DNA of 64,000 nucleotides, from the NCBI RefSeq assembly GCF_963678635.1, contig NC_087067.1, positions 6,986,647-7,050,646 of the forward strand, given 5' to 3'. This DNA is from Symsagittifera roscoffensis (lineage: Eukaryota; Xenacoelomorpha; Acoela; Convolutidae). The notes beneath the pieces were generated by a model that was not told the origin of the DNA, ran no database searches, and worked only from the letters and a program-made list of their open reading frames with translations. This document shows, piece by piece, positions 23,261 through 34,385 of the stretch (position 1 is the first letter of the stretch; each line of letters begins with the position of its first letter). Both the position numbers and the translations under genes were made by a program.

Positions 23261-23694
23261 GCGTTAAATGCTTTTTTTCCTTAGTAGTAGGCAGTAATTA
23301 ATCTTCAAAAGTCAGAAGTTTTCAAAGATAAGAAGAAGGATCAATTTTACAAACTGAAACAAATACGAATAAAAGTATAGAAAGACGAAATAAGTTTCAT
23401 TTAAAGAAAAGTTTGATTTAAATTTTGGGTTCGTTGACACTATCATCTTCATGTGCCACACCATGTTTTCTTCTAAACAGATTCTATATTGTTTTTTTTT
23501 CTGTTGAACTATAACTTTTCTGGTTTTCTTGTATCTTTTATCACAAAGTGGTACTTTTTTGCTGATTTTTTTTGGATTGAAACAAATATTCAAACTTTAT
23601 AGAACATGTCAATTTCGATAAGATGTCGTTTTGCTTGTAGGAAAATTTTAATTTGTAAGCAAATGAATACTTTCTCCGTAAGCTAGATCCACAG

Positions 23695-24000
23695 TTTGTT
23701 CACCTTTTTCGAGCGTTTGATATGAAGACGCGTTTTTTTCTCGAAGGCGTCTTGGACTGGGCTAACTCTTTTCTAAACTTTCCAATTCTTTTAACCTCCA
23801 GTTCTCGCCATTCTGAAAAATCTTTGATCATTTGCTCAACAGACTGGTAGAATTAAGTGAAAATGAGAACCTTGATCGATTCGGTACCAATTTCAAACTG
23901 AGCACAGTATCTCACTAGTTCGACTATGATTGATTTTAAATTTTGTGACCGATTTCTGTCTCTTCTAAGAATTCGATTTTTTTTCTTTATACTTCATGAG
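23695..24000 (-). pseudogene. ORF D1, broken copy of unknown gene D
   Basis: The minus strand encodes YCAQFEIGTESIKVL, a stop, and then SVEQMIKDFSEWRELEVKR followed by KFRKELAQSKTPSRKKR. It aligns throughout with the intact D2 but has one in-frame TAA. It keeps a basic C-terminal extension that D2 loses by a stop. Confidence 0.55.
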
Positions 24001-25434
24001 TTGAAATGAACTGAGCTATAAAAAAACTTCAATTAAATTGGAATGGGTTTTATCAGCTTTACCTTATTACCAGCTAATATCTCAATAAGCTTTACCTGCA
24101 TTTTAGATATCCTAAAACTTACAGAATATCAGAGATAACTAAGAACAATTTCAATAATTTTATCATTTTGAGTAAGAAAAGAGGTTAAAATTCGATTTGA
24201 TTGTTTTTAAGTTATAAGAAGTTTTTTAGAAAAAAATTTTCTGTTGAAGTGTGAATTTTCTGAACAATTCAGCAGTTTTCAACAACCTAGGTTGAGTAAT
24301 TTTAATTAGACTCGAAACCAAACCTTGCAAACATTTCATATCGGCAAGTTAATTCATCAATCTCTCAATCAATTTGTTCGGAGTTCTGTTTGCTGAATTT
24401 TTTTAGTGAATGTTTTCAATGTAGAAAAAATTTATGAAATTTTTGTTCAAAATTTAATCTTTCAGATAACCAATTTTTGCATGTCTGTTGATCAGAATCA
24501 ATAGAAAACCAATATATTAACATAGGGATTAGCGATGAAAGACATCAATATTGAAGTTTTTTAAGCAATAGTCAACAAGCTTATTACTTAAAATTTTGCG
24601 TTTTTCGCTTTATCATTTAAGAAATAAAGTTGGATTTTTACATAATTTTTCCAAAAAACCAAGAAAAAACGTGCATTTTACCAAAAACAATTCTTAGATT
24701 TTTTAAGCATGTAATAAGAATTATTTACATTTGTATGTTAAAAACTGTTCGAGCTGGAAAAAAATTAATTTTGACAAGATTCTTGTAACATATATTCAAT
24801 TATCATCAGAAAAATTATATGAAAAGAGCCGTTCCGAGGGTCTGAAAGGATTCTCTAAAAAGAGCTAAGAAGGCGTTTTGTGAACTGTTTAGATAATAAA
24901 AAACAATTTCACCTGAGAAATTGACGTCATTACACTTTAATTTTTGTAGAACAGTAAAAGTCGGAGAATAATTCCACCAGAGAAACTGCATCATTATTCA
25001 TTAAATTATAAAATCTTCTAATTCTTAAAATCTAGATATTAAAATGTTGAATTTTTTAAGAAGTCATTAAACATTAACTTCTAGATTTTTCTCAATCTTC
25101 TAAATTCTAAAAATAACCACTGAAATTTAACCAATCAAATTCCAGATTTAACTCTAAGGTGATGAGCTAGATGAAAAAAATTGTGGATTTTAGTTATATT
25201 GCTAGTCTTTTAAATCTAAATAAAGATACGCAACCAAGGTTGTAAGTAATAGGAATAGTTTTCAAGTAAATTTTTCCCTTTTGAAAAGCCTTAGTCAACA
25301 AAAAATTCTTATTGTACGAAATCTTTCATAAAAAATTAACGTCAACCAAGTTTTGCAAATTTTTTGAAGGAGTTAAAATTTTTTATGAGAAATTCAGCAA
25401 AATCTACGGCTGAAAAATTTTTTTTTCCTTTCTT
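24001..25434. other. Spacer at centre of large inverted repeat
   Basis: Very AT-rich, with no gene seen. I could not trace base-level mirror symmetry across this centre, so the inverted arms appear to end near the D copies. Confidence 0.4.
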
Positions 25435-25713
25435 TTGAAAATCTCTTACAGTTCATTTCATTCTATCAACATGAGTAGAATTTTTAAAAGAAACGGAAAT
25501 CTATCTCAAACTTTGAAACCAATCATAATAGATGGGGTTAGTTACTGCATCCAGTTTGAAATTGGTACCGAAAGTGTCATGATTCTCAAACTTAATAAAA
25601 TCTCCAAGGCTAGTGAGCAAATTATCATAGATCTTTCAGAATGGAGAGAACTCGAGAGTAAAAGAGTTAGAGAATTTAGAAAAGAATTGGCTATGTCTAA
25701 GTCACCTTCGTGA
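25435..25713 (+). CDS. ORF D2, small unknown protein (92 aa)
   Basis: This open frame contains MSRIFKRNGNLSQTLKPII, YCIQFEIGTESVMILKL and IIIDLSEWRELESKRVREF. The likely start is the internal ATG at MSRIF, since the 12 codons before it are not conserved in D1. The product would be about 80 residues, with a beta-like first half and a charged helical second half ending in Lys/Ser. The pattern (T-E-x-S-hydrophobic, then W-R-E) recalls the E proteins, so D and E may be distant paralogues. Function unknown. Confidence 0.5.
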   Translation: MKISYSSFHSINMSRIFKRNGNLSQTLKPIIIDGVSYCIQFEIGTESVMILKLNKISKASEQIIIDLSEWRELESKRVREFRKELAMSKSPS

Positions 25714-26192
25714 AAAAAGTACGGAGTTTCATATGATTCAAATGAAATATATTTTGCTGGACTTGTGGATCTGGGATACGGAAATAGTTTTCAGTTTCTT
25801 ACAAGTGAACATTTACTACAAATGACTATTTTTGAAAAAATGTTTGAAATTGACATCTTCTACAGAGATCCGGAGAAGTGTTTCAGTCCCTAAAGATTTT
25901 CCCTGCATGATTGGCGAAAAATTGTAACAAATCGTGATAGAAGGTAAGATTGAAGGTTCAACAGGATAAATTATCTCTTTTCGGAAGAAAACATGGTGTG
26001 GCATAAGAAAAAGAAAGTGACAAGGAACTCGAAAATTAACTCAATTTTTGATTTTTTACACATTTTTTTGAGTTTCCCATTTAATTATAAATTGGTTTTT
26101 CTTTTCATTTGAATTACGTGTTCCTGAACCAAAGCTTAGTTTTTAAAGATTTATCAGTGTAAATTGTTAAGAGCACATTTGAACACAATTGA

Positions 26193-26867
26193 TTATTTTA
26201 TCACAAAACTTACATAATCACTATGCTTAGAACCATGACAATCAATAAAGCAATCAATAATCTTGAACACATCAGATTCATATTTTGAGTTTTGAACTTT
26301 TCGAATTCTATCTGCAAAAGCTGAACCGATAGTTTCTGTGGAAGCTAGTTTCTGATTAGAACATAAATAATGAATGTTTTTCCGAATTAGTCGTTTCTTT
26401 TCAATAGTATGCATCTTTTCGGCTCCTTTCCAATGTAAGTTATTTTGAACTGCTCGACTAAGCTGATTGAATTTTTCTCCGCTTGACGTAACAATAATTG
26501 AATAGAATTTGTGTTTGAACAAAGTGTAAAGACAGTCAATTTCTTGATATTTGTATACATATTTATCTAATCCCTGAAGAATTTGGTTTAGAGATGTTGC
26601 TACTAAAACCAAATGGAACTTACATTTCTCCAAAGAACATACAGAGTTGTGGGTAGAGACACAATAATCATGTGTTACTATGTATTTTTCGTAAAAATCA
26701 CTGGAAACGGAAATAAATAGCAATTTTTTGCAATAATCTGAATAAAAACTGGGAAGTGCTTGACACATAGCAGCAGCCATCTGGAACAAGTATTTTTGCT
26801 GAGACTCAAGGATGTTCATAGTAGAAAAAACGCTTACCCGATTTCGGTATATGGGAAATTCATGCAA
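26193..26867 (-). CDS. ORF C2, unknown protein (224 aa)
   Basis: This is the longest open frame in the inverted repeat and appears intact. It includes LFQMAAAMCQALPSFYSDYC, THNSVCSLEKCKFHLVLVA, YKYQEIDCLYTLFKHKFYS and a C-terminal GSAFADRIRKVQNSKY. Several His and Cys residues are spaced through it, but no classical zinc finger is evident. Conservation with the broken C1 over the whole length shows it was once a selected protein. Codon use is AT-rich like the surroundings. The first roughly 28 residues precede the conserved part, which aligns with C1 just after a possible splice acceptor, so the true start may differ. Function unknown. Confidence 0.55.
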   Translation of the reverse strand: MHEFPIYRNRVSVFSTMNILESQQKYLFQMAAAMCQALPSFYSDYCKKLLFISVSSDFYEKYIVTHDYCVSTHNSVCSLEKCKFHLVLVATSLNQILQGLDKYVYKYQEIDCLYTLFKHKFYSIIVTSSGEKFNQLSRAVQNNLHWKGAEKMHTIEKKRLIRKNIHYLCSNQKLASTETIGSAFADRIRKVQNSKYESDVFKIIDCFIDCHGSKHSDYVSFVIK

Positions 26868-27135
26868 AACATTCCATATTTGGTACTACTTCCATATATG
26901 GAAATCATGATGAGTCATACTGTTTGCTTCCATTTTCATTTTATCTCAAAATCTCTCATTTCTCTTCATTTGATCAGTTTGCTCTTCGAAAATGTATGCA
27001 AGAAAGGACACTAGTCCCAATTATATTGTATTCTCAAAAAATCAAACAAGAACTGTGAGATTCGTTTGGTTCTAAAAATCCTACAAGGGGAAAATTTATT
27101 TTGAACCCTGCTTTCAACTATTAAAAATTAATGAT

Positions 27136-27450
27136 TTGGTACAATTCGAAAAGTCCCAACAAGTCTATTTTAGTGAAAAAGAAGAAGAAGCCTTATCGGC
27201 AATCCGGAATACTGTTTTTCACGATGCTGAAAACCTTGGACTCTTACCTATATTTGAATCTGGCAAAGAATCAACTATGGATCAGGAGCTCGACATCTGT
27301 AATAGAGTAAATGAAATAGCAGCATACAACATGAGGAGGGTGTGTGTCACAATCAAAAAGTACAATTTTAACAAGACTCCCTTCATTCAGATTCAACTCT
27401 TCTCTGCAAAAGAGAATGAAGCAATGAAACAAGTTGCCTATTTCAACTAA
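27136..27450 (+). pseudogene. ORF B2, small unknown protein (104 aa, truncated)
   Basis: The frame encodes FSEKEEEALSAIRNTVFHDA, DQELDICNRVNEIAAYNMRR and IQIQLFSAKENEAMKQVA, then hits a TAA. Homology with B1 continues through TLKEFKELS, a second TAA and ILGDIMLVDNCK, so B2 is truncated relative to the ancestor by about 30 residues. It diverges from C2 with about 270 bp between them, a possible shared promoter region. Confidence 0.5.
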
Positions 27451-27799
27451 ACTTTGAAGGAATTCAAAGAACTGTCCTAAATTTTGGGAGACATTATGCT
27501 TGTTGATAATTGTAAACCTCAGTAATGGTTTGTGATGTTTTTTATGGTTGTTAATTGAAACATTGTTGGTTCAAAACTATCTTTTGTCACTGAAGTACAC
27601 ATTTAGAGCTAGGATATCTGAGGAAAAATCAGACAAAACATAAAATTAATCAAAATTGACTTGAAACACAATCCAATGTTTCCAGTATTTGTTTATGAAA
27701 TTACAAAAACATTTATTTAATTACTGCTTTCATCAAAAATTAAGTAAAATTTGTTTTATTTGAACAAAATTACAAACAAAATGTATAGTTAATTTTATA

Positions 27800-27990
27800 A
27801 TATCAATATTTTCGAATTTCTCAATTTCATTGGTTTTTTTTTCAAATTGTTTGCCTTATTTTGAGGCTTTGATTGGCTACATGAATTTCCTTAAAACTAA
27901 TTAGTCTCTAAATAAGGGGGAAAATTTTTATGTTGTTTACAAAATAAATAAAAATGGTACAACAATTCAAATCGAAAATAAATCATTTCA
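27800..27990. repeat. Left arm of smaller inverted repeat around E2
   Basis: CTCAATTTCATTGG, GAGGCTTTGATTGGCTACAT and ATGGTACAACAATTCAA appear here. They occur in reverse complement at 29215-29400. The two arms bracket about 1.2 kb holding E2 and a decayed mirror copy of E. Confidence 0.75.
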
Positions 27991-28400
27991 AATAAAAGCA
28001 ATTCTTTCGTTTCTATTTAGTGACGGCATCTCAATCAGTAGAAAAATAAAAAAAATGAATGATTTAGAAAGTCCCAAAATTTTAGAAAAGAGAAGTTGAA
28101 TAGCCTCAAAAAATGTATAAAGTGAATAAAAACAGCAATTTTTTTAACCAACTGTTTTTAACGTGGAAGAAAATCAAAATGGATTTGTTATTTAGCCTAG
28201 CTGAAATCAAGTTCATCCAATCTAACCATGGAGTTTTCAAACGTTTTGCTATCAACCAGACAGAATCGAGCACTAATTGTAAAGAAAATTTTATCTTTTC
28301 TGATATCAAACAATCAGAATCGACTTTCAATGGTCATGGAATTTTCATTAAATTTAATGACAACGAATCAAAATTGAGCTCTACTTCTCATGGATTTTAA
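27953..28400 (+). pseudogene. Decayed mirror copy of ORF E
   Basis: The start ATGGTACAACAATTCAA is the same as the start of E2 on the opposite strand, in the mirrored position expected for E of the right arm. The rest does not align convincingly with E and is overlaid by the short tandem repeats at 28190-28480. Confidence 0.4.
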
Positions 28401-28480
28401 ACAAGTTTGATATCATTTGTATATATCAAGGTTTCCTTCACAGGTAGTATTTGTGGTAATAACCAATCAGAATGAAGTAT
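28190..28480. repeat. Short degenerate tandem repeat
   Basis: A unit containing CATGGATTTTAAAC and CAATCAGAATCGA recurs about four times at roughly 80-90 bp spacing (near 28229, 28260-28320, 28335-28400 and 28470). The 95-codon plus-strand frame across it is a by-product of the repeat. Confidence 0.5.
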
Positions 28481-28695
28481 TCACAGATTTTAAAAAACTT
28501 TGTAGATCAGAACCAAACTATATTTCTAAAACTTCCCAATCAATCAGTTTTATTGAATTGTTCTAATATAACTAACACATACAATTGACACCAAAGTGAG
28601 ATAAATGAGGTTTCTTGTCTGTTTTGTTGTTGTTTTGTCGATGCTCAATTCAGTTTTTGAAATTTCGATCAAAATTTTTTCGATTTCTACAAATT

Positions 28696-29232
28696 CTAAC
28701 CAATGAAAAGAGAAGTTACCAAAATATTTGTTTTTCTTCTTTTCTTTTTGGTATATGGTAATATAAACAACCGGAAGTTTTTTGAATTTGGATAATCGAT
28801 TAAAAGATAATCTGACAAATATAGATTTTGCGTTTGTATCAAACTCAAAACAGTAATCAAAATGATGTTCCTTGTCTTCAATTTTTGTTCCACAAGTTCT
28901 ACCATTGTTCTTTTTTTACTGATCGACCAATCAATCTGAGTTAACTCCTCTAAACAAAAACCTTGTTGATAAGTTTGGCAATACTCTTCTTTTCTGAAAT
29001 CTTCTCTCCATCTTTTTAACAAAACTATTGAGTTTTCTGTGTTTCTATACAAGTTGAAAATAATACAATCTCCATCAACGTCTTCTGTCCACCACTTTCC
29101 TAGTTTTTTGTAGAAGTTTAATCTTAAAATCTGATAAATGTCCATCTCAGACTTTGAAATTGATTTTGATAGAAACATATTTCTTATTGAAATTAATAAA
29201 GAAACGTGAAAAAACTTGAATTGTTGTACCAT
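28696..29232 (-). CDS. ORF E2, unknown protein (178 aa)
   Basis: An intact frame starting MVQQFKFFHVSLLISIRNMF. The middle has WWTEDVDGDCIIFNLYRNTE and SIVLLKRWREDFRKEEYC, matching E1. The C-terminus is rich in Leu, Tyr and Lys. The AATAAACAAAAATGG start context and the first codons are inside the inverted repeat arm at 29215-29400. No known domain is recognised. Full-length openness alongside a recognisable broken relative supports a real gene, element-borne or host. Confidence 0.55.
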   Translation of the reverse strand: MVQQFKFFHVSLLISIRNMFLSKSISKSEMDIYQILRLNFYKKLGKWWTEDVDGDCIIFNLYRNTENSIVLLKRWREDFRKEEYCQTYQQGFCLEELTQIDWSISKKRTMVELVEQKLKTRNIILITVLSLIQTQNLYLSDYLLIDYPNSKNFRLFILPYTKKKRRKTNILVTSLFIG

Positions 29233-29400
29233 TTTTGTTTATTTTGTAATCAACATAAAACTTTTTCCCCTCATTTAAGCACTAATTAATTTTAAGGAAA
29301 CTCATGTAGCCAATCAAAGCCTCAAAATAAGGCAAAAAAAAGTTGAAAAAAAACCAATGAAATTGAGAAATTTGAAAATAAATAAGAAATAAATAAATAA
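29215..29400. repeat. Right arm of smaller inverted repeat around E2
   Basis: Reverse complement of 27800-27990 with roughly 85 percent identity by eye, including GTAGCCAATCAAAGCCTC and CCAATGAAATTGAG. No clear target duplication flanks the outer ends. Confidence 0.75.
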
Positions 29401-32400
29401 AAATAAATAATTCAACTATTAATTTTGATATCATTTGTTCAGTAAAAACTATACAGTTTATTTAAAACTATTCTTGTTCTGTCATTTACTTTTTTATTTA
29501 AAAGTTCTGATTGACGATAAAACCAGCAACAACCGAGTTCAAATTGTCGTGAAACTTTCAATGGAAATTGATCCGAAAACCTTTAACCTGCAGTAACAAA
29601 AAAAAATGATTTCAAGCTTGCGGAGACTTTGTCGCGATAAATTTGTAGTAAAAGTGAATCACATACGCTAATGAGTGCTAAATTTTTGTTGAAATTTTAT
29701 TAAAGAAAACTGGATATTTATAAAACATCGAGTAATTGAAAGGTTTTGCCTAGTGACCATTTTTAAGTTTTCCTTGCTTAGTGCTTGTAAAAATAATCAT
29801 AGAGTAGTGCGTAGCAGATATTGGGGATTGATTTACTAAGAATTATGCTTATCTTTTCTGTTTTTCTACTAGTCAGAAAAGAAATTGATAACTGACCTGG
29901 AAAAGATGAAATAATGTATGTGTTGCTAAAGTTTGAAACTTTCAAGATAATAATGTACATCATTCTCAACCAAAATTTTATTTATATGCAAAATTTCAGA
30001 GTTGAAATAGCAACATACAGTTATCAGACCGAGAAATTATTTTGAAGTTTTTCAGAAAAGAGTTTATGCTATTAATTCAGCTTCGGATTAAGGAACGTTC
30101 GTTGAAATGATACGTTTTTCCCTCCAAAACTCAATTTTCAAATAAAACGTTAATCAAATTGGATTAAATTGGAAGATAGTATATGAAGCACAAACTGAGA
30201 GAAAACAAAATTGAAATAGAAACTCAATTTAATTCATTAGGAGTTTAGAGATTTTTTAATCAAAATTTAGCTTGTTTATTACAACTTGAGAAAAAATCCG
30301 ACAAAAAAGTTTGATTTTGGGAAATTTTTTTATCATTTGTTATACTAGGTTAATTTATATGAAAACTCAGATTTTTTGAAAATAATTTGTTGTGAAGTAA
30401 ACCGAACTCCAACATCTTTTGGAAGATGATACATGAAGCAGAAATCAAAAATCTGCTTTCAAGATCTACATTTCATTCTTTTGGATAAAAAAATTTGATG
30501 AAGAAAGATTTTTAGAGAAAAAATTATGGAGCCTGTTGAAAAATTATGAACAAACTAATACTTTAGCAGAACCAGGTGTATGATTTCTTAATTCTATGAT
30601 TTTTAACAAGAAAAATTTCGATTAGACACACAGTAAAATTTTAGTTCTATTTGCCTTCGATTTTTTTCAATTAGAAATTTACGTTGAATTATAGAGTTTT
30701 TAAAATAAATTTCTTAAAAGTAATCAATTGTTACAGTTTGTTCCTTGATTTCTTTTCCATAATTGATGTTTTTGAGAACCGATCTTTTAGATGTTATAAT
30801 TTTTGCAGAAATATGGAACTAAGTTCCCCTGCGTATTTTTACATCCGAAGGTTTTGCAGATTACAAACAAAAGTGATACTCTTAATTTATTCTTTGAATC
30901 AACGTAAAATATACCTTTAAATTCTCAATTTATATATGTGCTTGTGAATGCTTAGAATAGCACCGATTCTTTCTCACTTCGTCTTTTTTGAGAAAACTTC
31001 CGACAAAATCAAGAACAAAAAGCGATTAACAAATTATTTTGCTGGAAAAGTGATATTTAAAGATCCCAAAAGTTGGGGTTTTTGCTGAAATAGTTTGCTG
31101 TAGCAACTAAACGAGGGAACCTAAAGGAGAACATGTGTAGATTACATGGATATAACTATTTGTTCTCAGTTCTAATTTTATCTCTACCAAAAAATTGTTC
31201 GTTTAATTGATACTATTTTCTCCTAAATTTCTCAGTTCTGACTAAATTTTGTTGCAAAGTGAGTTCAAGAGCAAAAACTTGCAATCAGCAGAAAGCAAGA
31301 ATAAGCTTAAGACAAAGAAAATTTCTACGGAAAAATCAAGGAAATTTTGTCGTAGAAGCAACAGAGAGATAATCATCAGTTTTGAAGAAGATTTTGTTGA
31401 ATATCATACAATCTAATATACTGTTAAGAGAAATGTACCCCAGGTTTAGTCAATTTTAACAGTACAAACATCAATTTTTATCAATGATTTGAAATTCATT
31501 TTGAATAATCATGTTAAAAACGTCTCAGAGTTTGTAATTTTTGTACACGTTTGGGTTATTCACTGAGAAAAAACTGAGGAGGAGCTGGATCATGGAGTTT
31601 GATCTAGAATTTTCACTGAATATAGATCTTACTGTTCAATTGAATTGAGATTTTTAAGTGGAATTGAACAAAATACCAGTTAATTACACAAATGAAAGTT
31701 AAAAACGGGAAACTTTGGATAGAATTGATTAATTTTTTTGGTCTCGAAAATAACGATTAATTACCCTATTTTGCATAAATTTTGATTCAGCGAATGTGAG
31801 CTTTATATGTTCACAGCATTATATAAAAAGCTTTTTAACTAAGATTAGGGTAAACTTTATCATATTCCATTAGTTTGATTGAAAATTGTGGAAAATCCAT
31901 CAAAGTTTTGTATCACTGTCTCAACATGATGCCAATTAAATTACATTTTGAGGTTAGTTATAAATTCTACGTGTATCTTTTTTTAATTAGATCAGAAGCA
32001 ACAAAAAACTAGCCAAAACCTTGGGGTTTCTGCAATTTTATCCAAAAACTTTCAATTTTTTGCATTTTTTTCTCTCAAAAATTTAAATGTTTTTGAAGTT
32101 TCAGCATAGTTTCAGCCAGATTAAGTTTTGTTTGATAAAGTAAGATTATCTAATAAATTATTATTAAGTCGAATTATATCAATTCTTTTCGTGTTTTGAA
32201 GTTTTTTGAAAAATTTTCATTCTGTTTTGATAAAAATTCTAAGTTTTTGCACATCTTACCATTGACTTACCATGAACCAAAAAACATACTACTTTCATTA
32301 AACTATCAACACGTAATTCTCAAAAAGTACCAAACGCCTGCCGAGATTTTGCGAAAAAATTAGACTTTTGCAAAAAAAATTTTGCGAAAAAATCCAAAAA

Positions 32401-32419
32401 AAGTACGATTTTTCTTAAC
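29401..32419. other. No gene seen
   Basis: AT-rich DNA. Two weakly similar stretches (AAATTGGAAGATAGTATATG near 30168 and TTTTGGAAGATGATACATG near 30416) may be an old local duplication. No exon, domain or RNA gene was recognised. Confidence 0.35.
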
Positions 32420-32690
32420 ATTCTCTTACCATCACACTGAAACATTACCATTCCCTATATTAATATATTGGGAAACCTATTCCCTGTATTAATACAATGA
32501 ACTTCTACCCCTTATACATAGAGATATCTATACACTATTCTAATACATGGACCATCTAAACACTATACTATATCTAAATATATTTGGAATTCTATAGCCT
32601 ATGTTAATACATAGGGTGCTGACTGGATGCTCTATAGTCTATGCTAGTACATGTAGGTCAGCAACCCCCCCGGGCTGAATTCATCCAACA
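32420..32690 (+). repeat. Dispersed repeat family C, copy 2
   Basis: It starts with TTACCATCACACTGAAAC, has tandem units such as TTCCCTGTATTAATACA and ends ATACATAGGGTGCTGACTGG with GGTCAGCAACC. Units of about 30-40 bp repeat imperfectly around TAATACA. Confidence 0.7.
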
Positions 32691-34385
32691 TATACTACTG
32701 ACATGCTCAGCTATTTTTTCCCATCATCTTTTTTGTTCCATGTTGATTGTCAAAGCTCGTCATTTCTAACTGATGACGTTGGTCGAAATCCCTTCTCATG
32801 ATCTCAATGATGTGTTAAATTTGAATTGAGCCGTTCGTATCGAAAATTCTCCAATGATTTGGATTAATAAAAGATCAGGCAAAAACTCTATAGAGTAGAG
32901 AGGGTTAATCTTTTGCGTTGAGTAAAATCTATTCGAGTAATAAATTAAAATCAAAGGAAAAAACGGAGTAAAGACAAGAAATAAGATTGATTTGGAGCCG
33001 AGAGAGGAGGTAGTTAAATGTACTTAAGTAGAAAACGAAAAAAAAAGATTTCCTTTAGAGTGAAAAGGATTTTCATTTCAATTTGACGGGTTCAACAAAT
33101 CAGAATAGGTTTCCTTTTATTGGTCTATAGTCATATCTAATCAGATTTCAGTCTCCTTTGATGGAAGTATTAATAACAAAACGTGTTCAATCAAAAGTAA
33201 AGTTCCATTCAAGTACTGTTTTACTTCTTGTCAATTTCAATCACAAAAAGTATGTTGTAAAGGTTGCCATATCCAAAGATTTTAGGGATTTAGATGTTAA
33301 AGCCTCAAACTTTCCAAGTATTTATGTTAAAACAAAAAGGAAATCGCAAAACATTAAGCATAATTTGGGTCAGTAAAAACATGAAATATTGGCGACAAAT
33401 ATAACAAAAGAAAGTAATTAAAACATGAAGAACTTCGGCAAGTTTTTTCGTCTAATCACTTTAATTTTGGAAACAGTTTGTGAGACGATGCTGATTCTGA
33501 GAAAACAGCCAATTTTTTTTAAATTTTGGTGTAGTTATGAGAGGAAAGCTCGAAGTGAGTGAATTTTTTAAGCAAATCTCTGGAAATCTTATTCCAAACC
33601 TAATAAAATGAAATTTTGAAAAGTGATAGTTTTTCATGAAACGAGGGAAAATAAATTTGATGGGCTACTCTGACAATTTTGGGCTAGCGAATGAAAAAAT
33701 CTTTTGGTAAATTTTCATATGATTTTTATTTATCAATTCCACATTTAATAGAACGAAAATTTTTTTTGTTGTTAAATGTAAACCACGCGCGAGGTTAAAG
33801 CTTTATTACGCAATACTTGTATCAACAGTAATTTTAATCGGATAACACTATTTTTAAAAAAATATGAACGTTCAGAAAAACTTCAAAAGCTGCCGATGCC
33901 CAGATTGCGATACGTAAAATTCATTCTAAAAGGCGCCATCTTTAACTTTGATTTATTTTTTTGTGCCATCCGAAAAGTTAAAAAGGTAAGAAACAAAGTT
34001 TAGAATGGCAAAGAGTTGACCCATTTTATATCAATTTCATCCAATTTGATCGATAAACCATTTTGTTTGTGTAAAAAAAATCTCACTGCAAACTTGGATT
34101 TGATGTCTTAAAAAACATAATGGAGATGCGATCAAGTTTTCTTGAGATTGAAAACAACATGAAAATAAGACTTCAGACGAGTTTCAGCATCCTTACTGAT
34201 CGAGGCTGAAACAAAGTTCAAGTGAAACAAACTAATATTAAGATGAATGTATCCAGATTTGAAAAAAACCGACGCATCCACCGATTTTATCAGGATTCAA
34301 AACAACCTATTGATTGACATGATGCAACACTAAAGAGATACATCAGTGTTTGGGTTCAACAGTGTTTGGGACGATCTAAAACTAA
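32691..34385. other. No confident gene; may include 5' part of PolB relic
   Basis: A 72-codon frame at 33158-33376 (hydrophobic VLLLVNFNHKKYVVKVAI) and scattered fragments could be the decayed upstream end of the polymerase relic that follows, but I could not match them to a named domain. Confidence 0.3.

Larger units (their letters stand above)
21351..29400. repeat. Large imperfect inverted repeat carrying ORF set E-B-C-D twice
   Basis: The left arm, 21.35-24.0 kb, reads E(-) B(-) C(+) D(-). The right arm, 25.4-28.4 kb, reads D(+) C(-) B(+) E(+), an exact mirror in both order and orientation about a centre near 24.7 kb. The match is visible at protein level: shared phrases such as TESV..L and EWREL in D, FYSDY and YKYQEIDC in C, and AKE and ETMRQVA/EAMKQVA in B. 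The arms are diverged and several ORFs are broken. A further E copy (E2) lies at 28696-29232 within a smaller inverted repeat. The class is unknown: it could be a decayed DNA element or an expanded host gene cluster. Confidence 0.65.

Noticed and set aside
28113-28400. 95-codon plus-strand ORF as a protein
   Set aside because: It is produced by short tandem repeats and does not align with the E protein expected at this position.
32660-32680. CCCGGG in family C copy 2 as a transposon end
   Set aside because: The other two family C copies lack it at the same position (GCGCCATACCCGCC and its complement), so it is a point difference.
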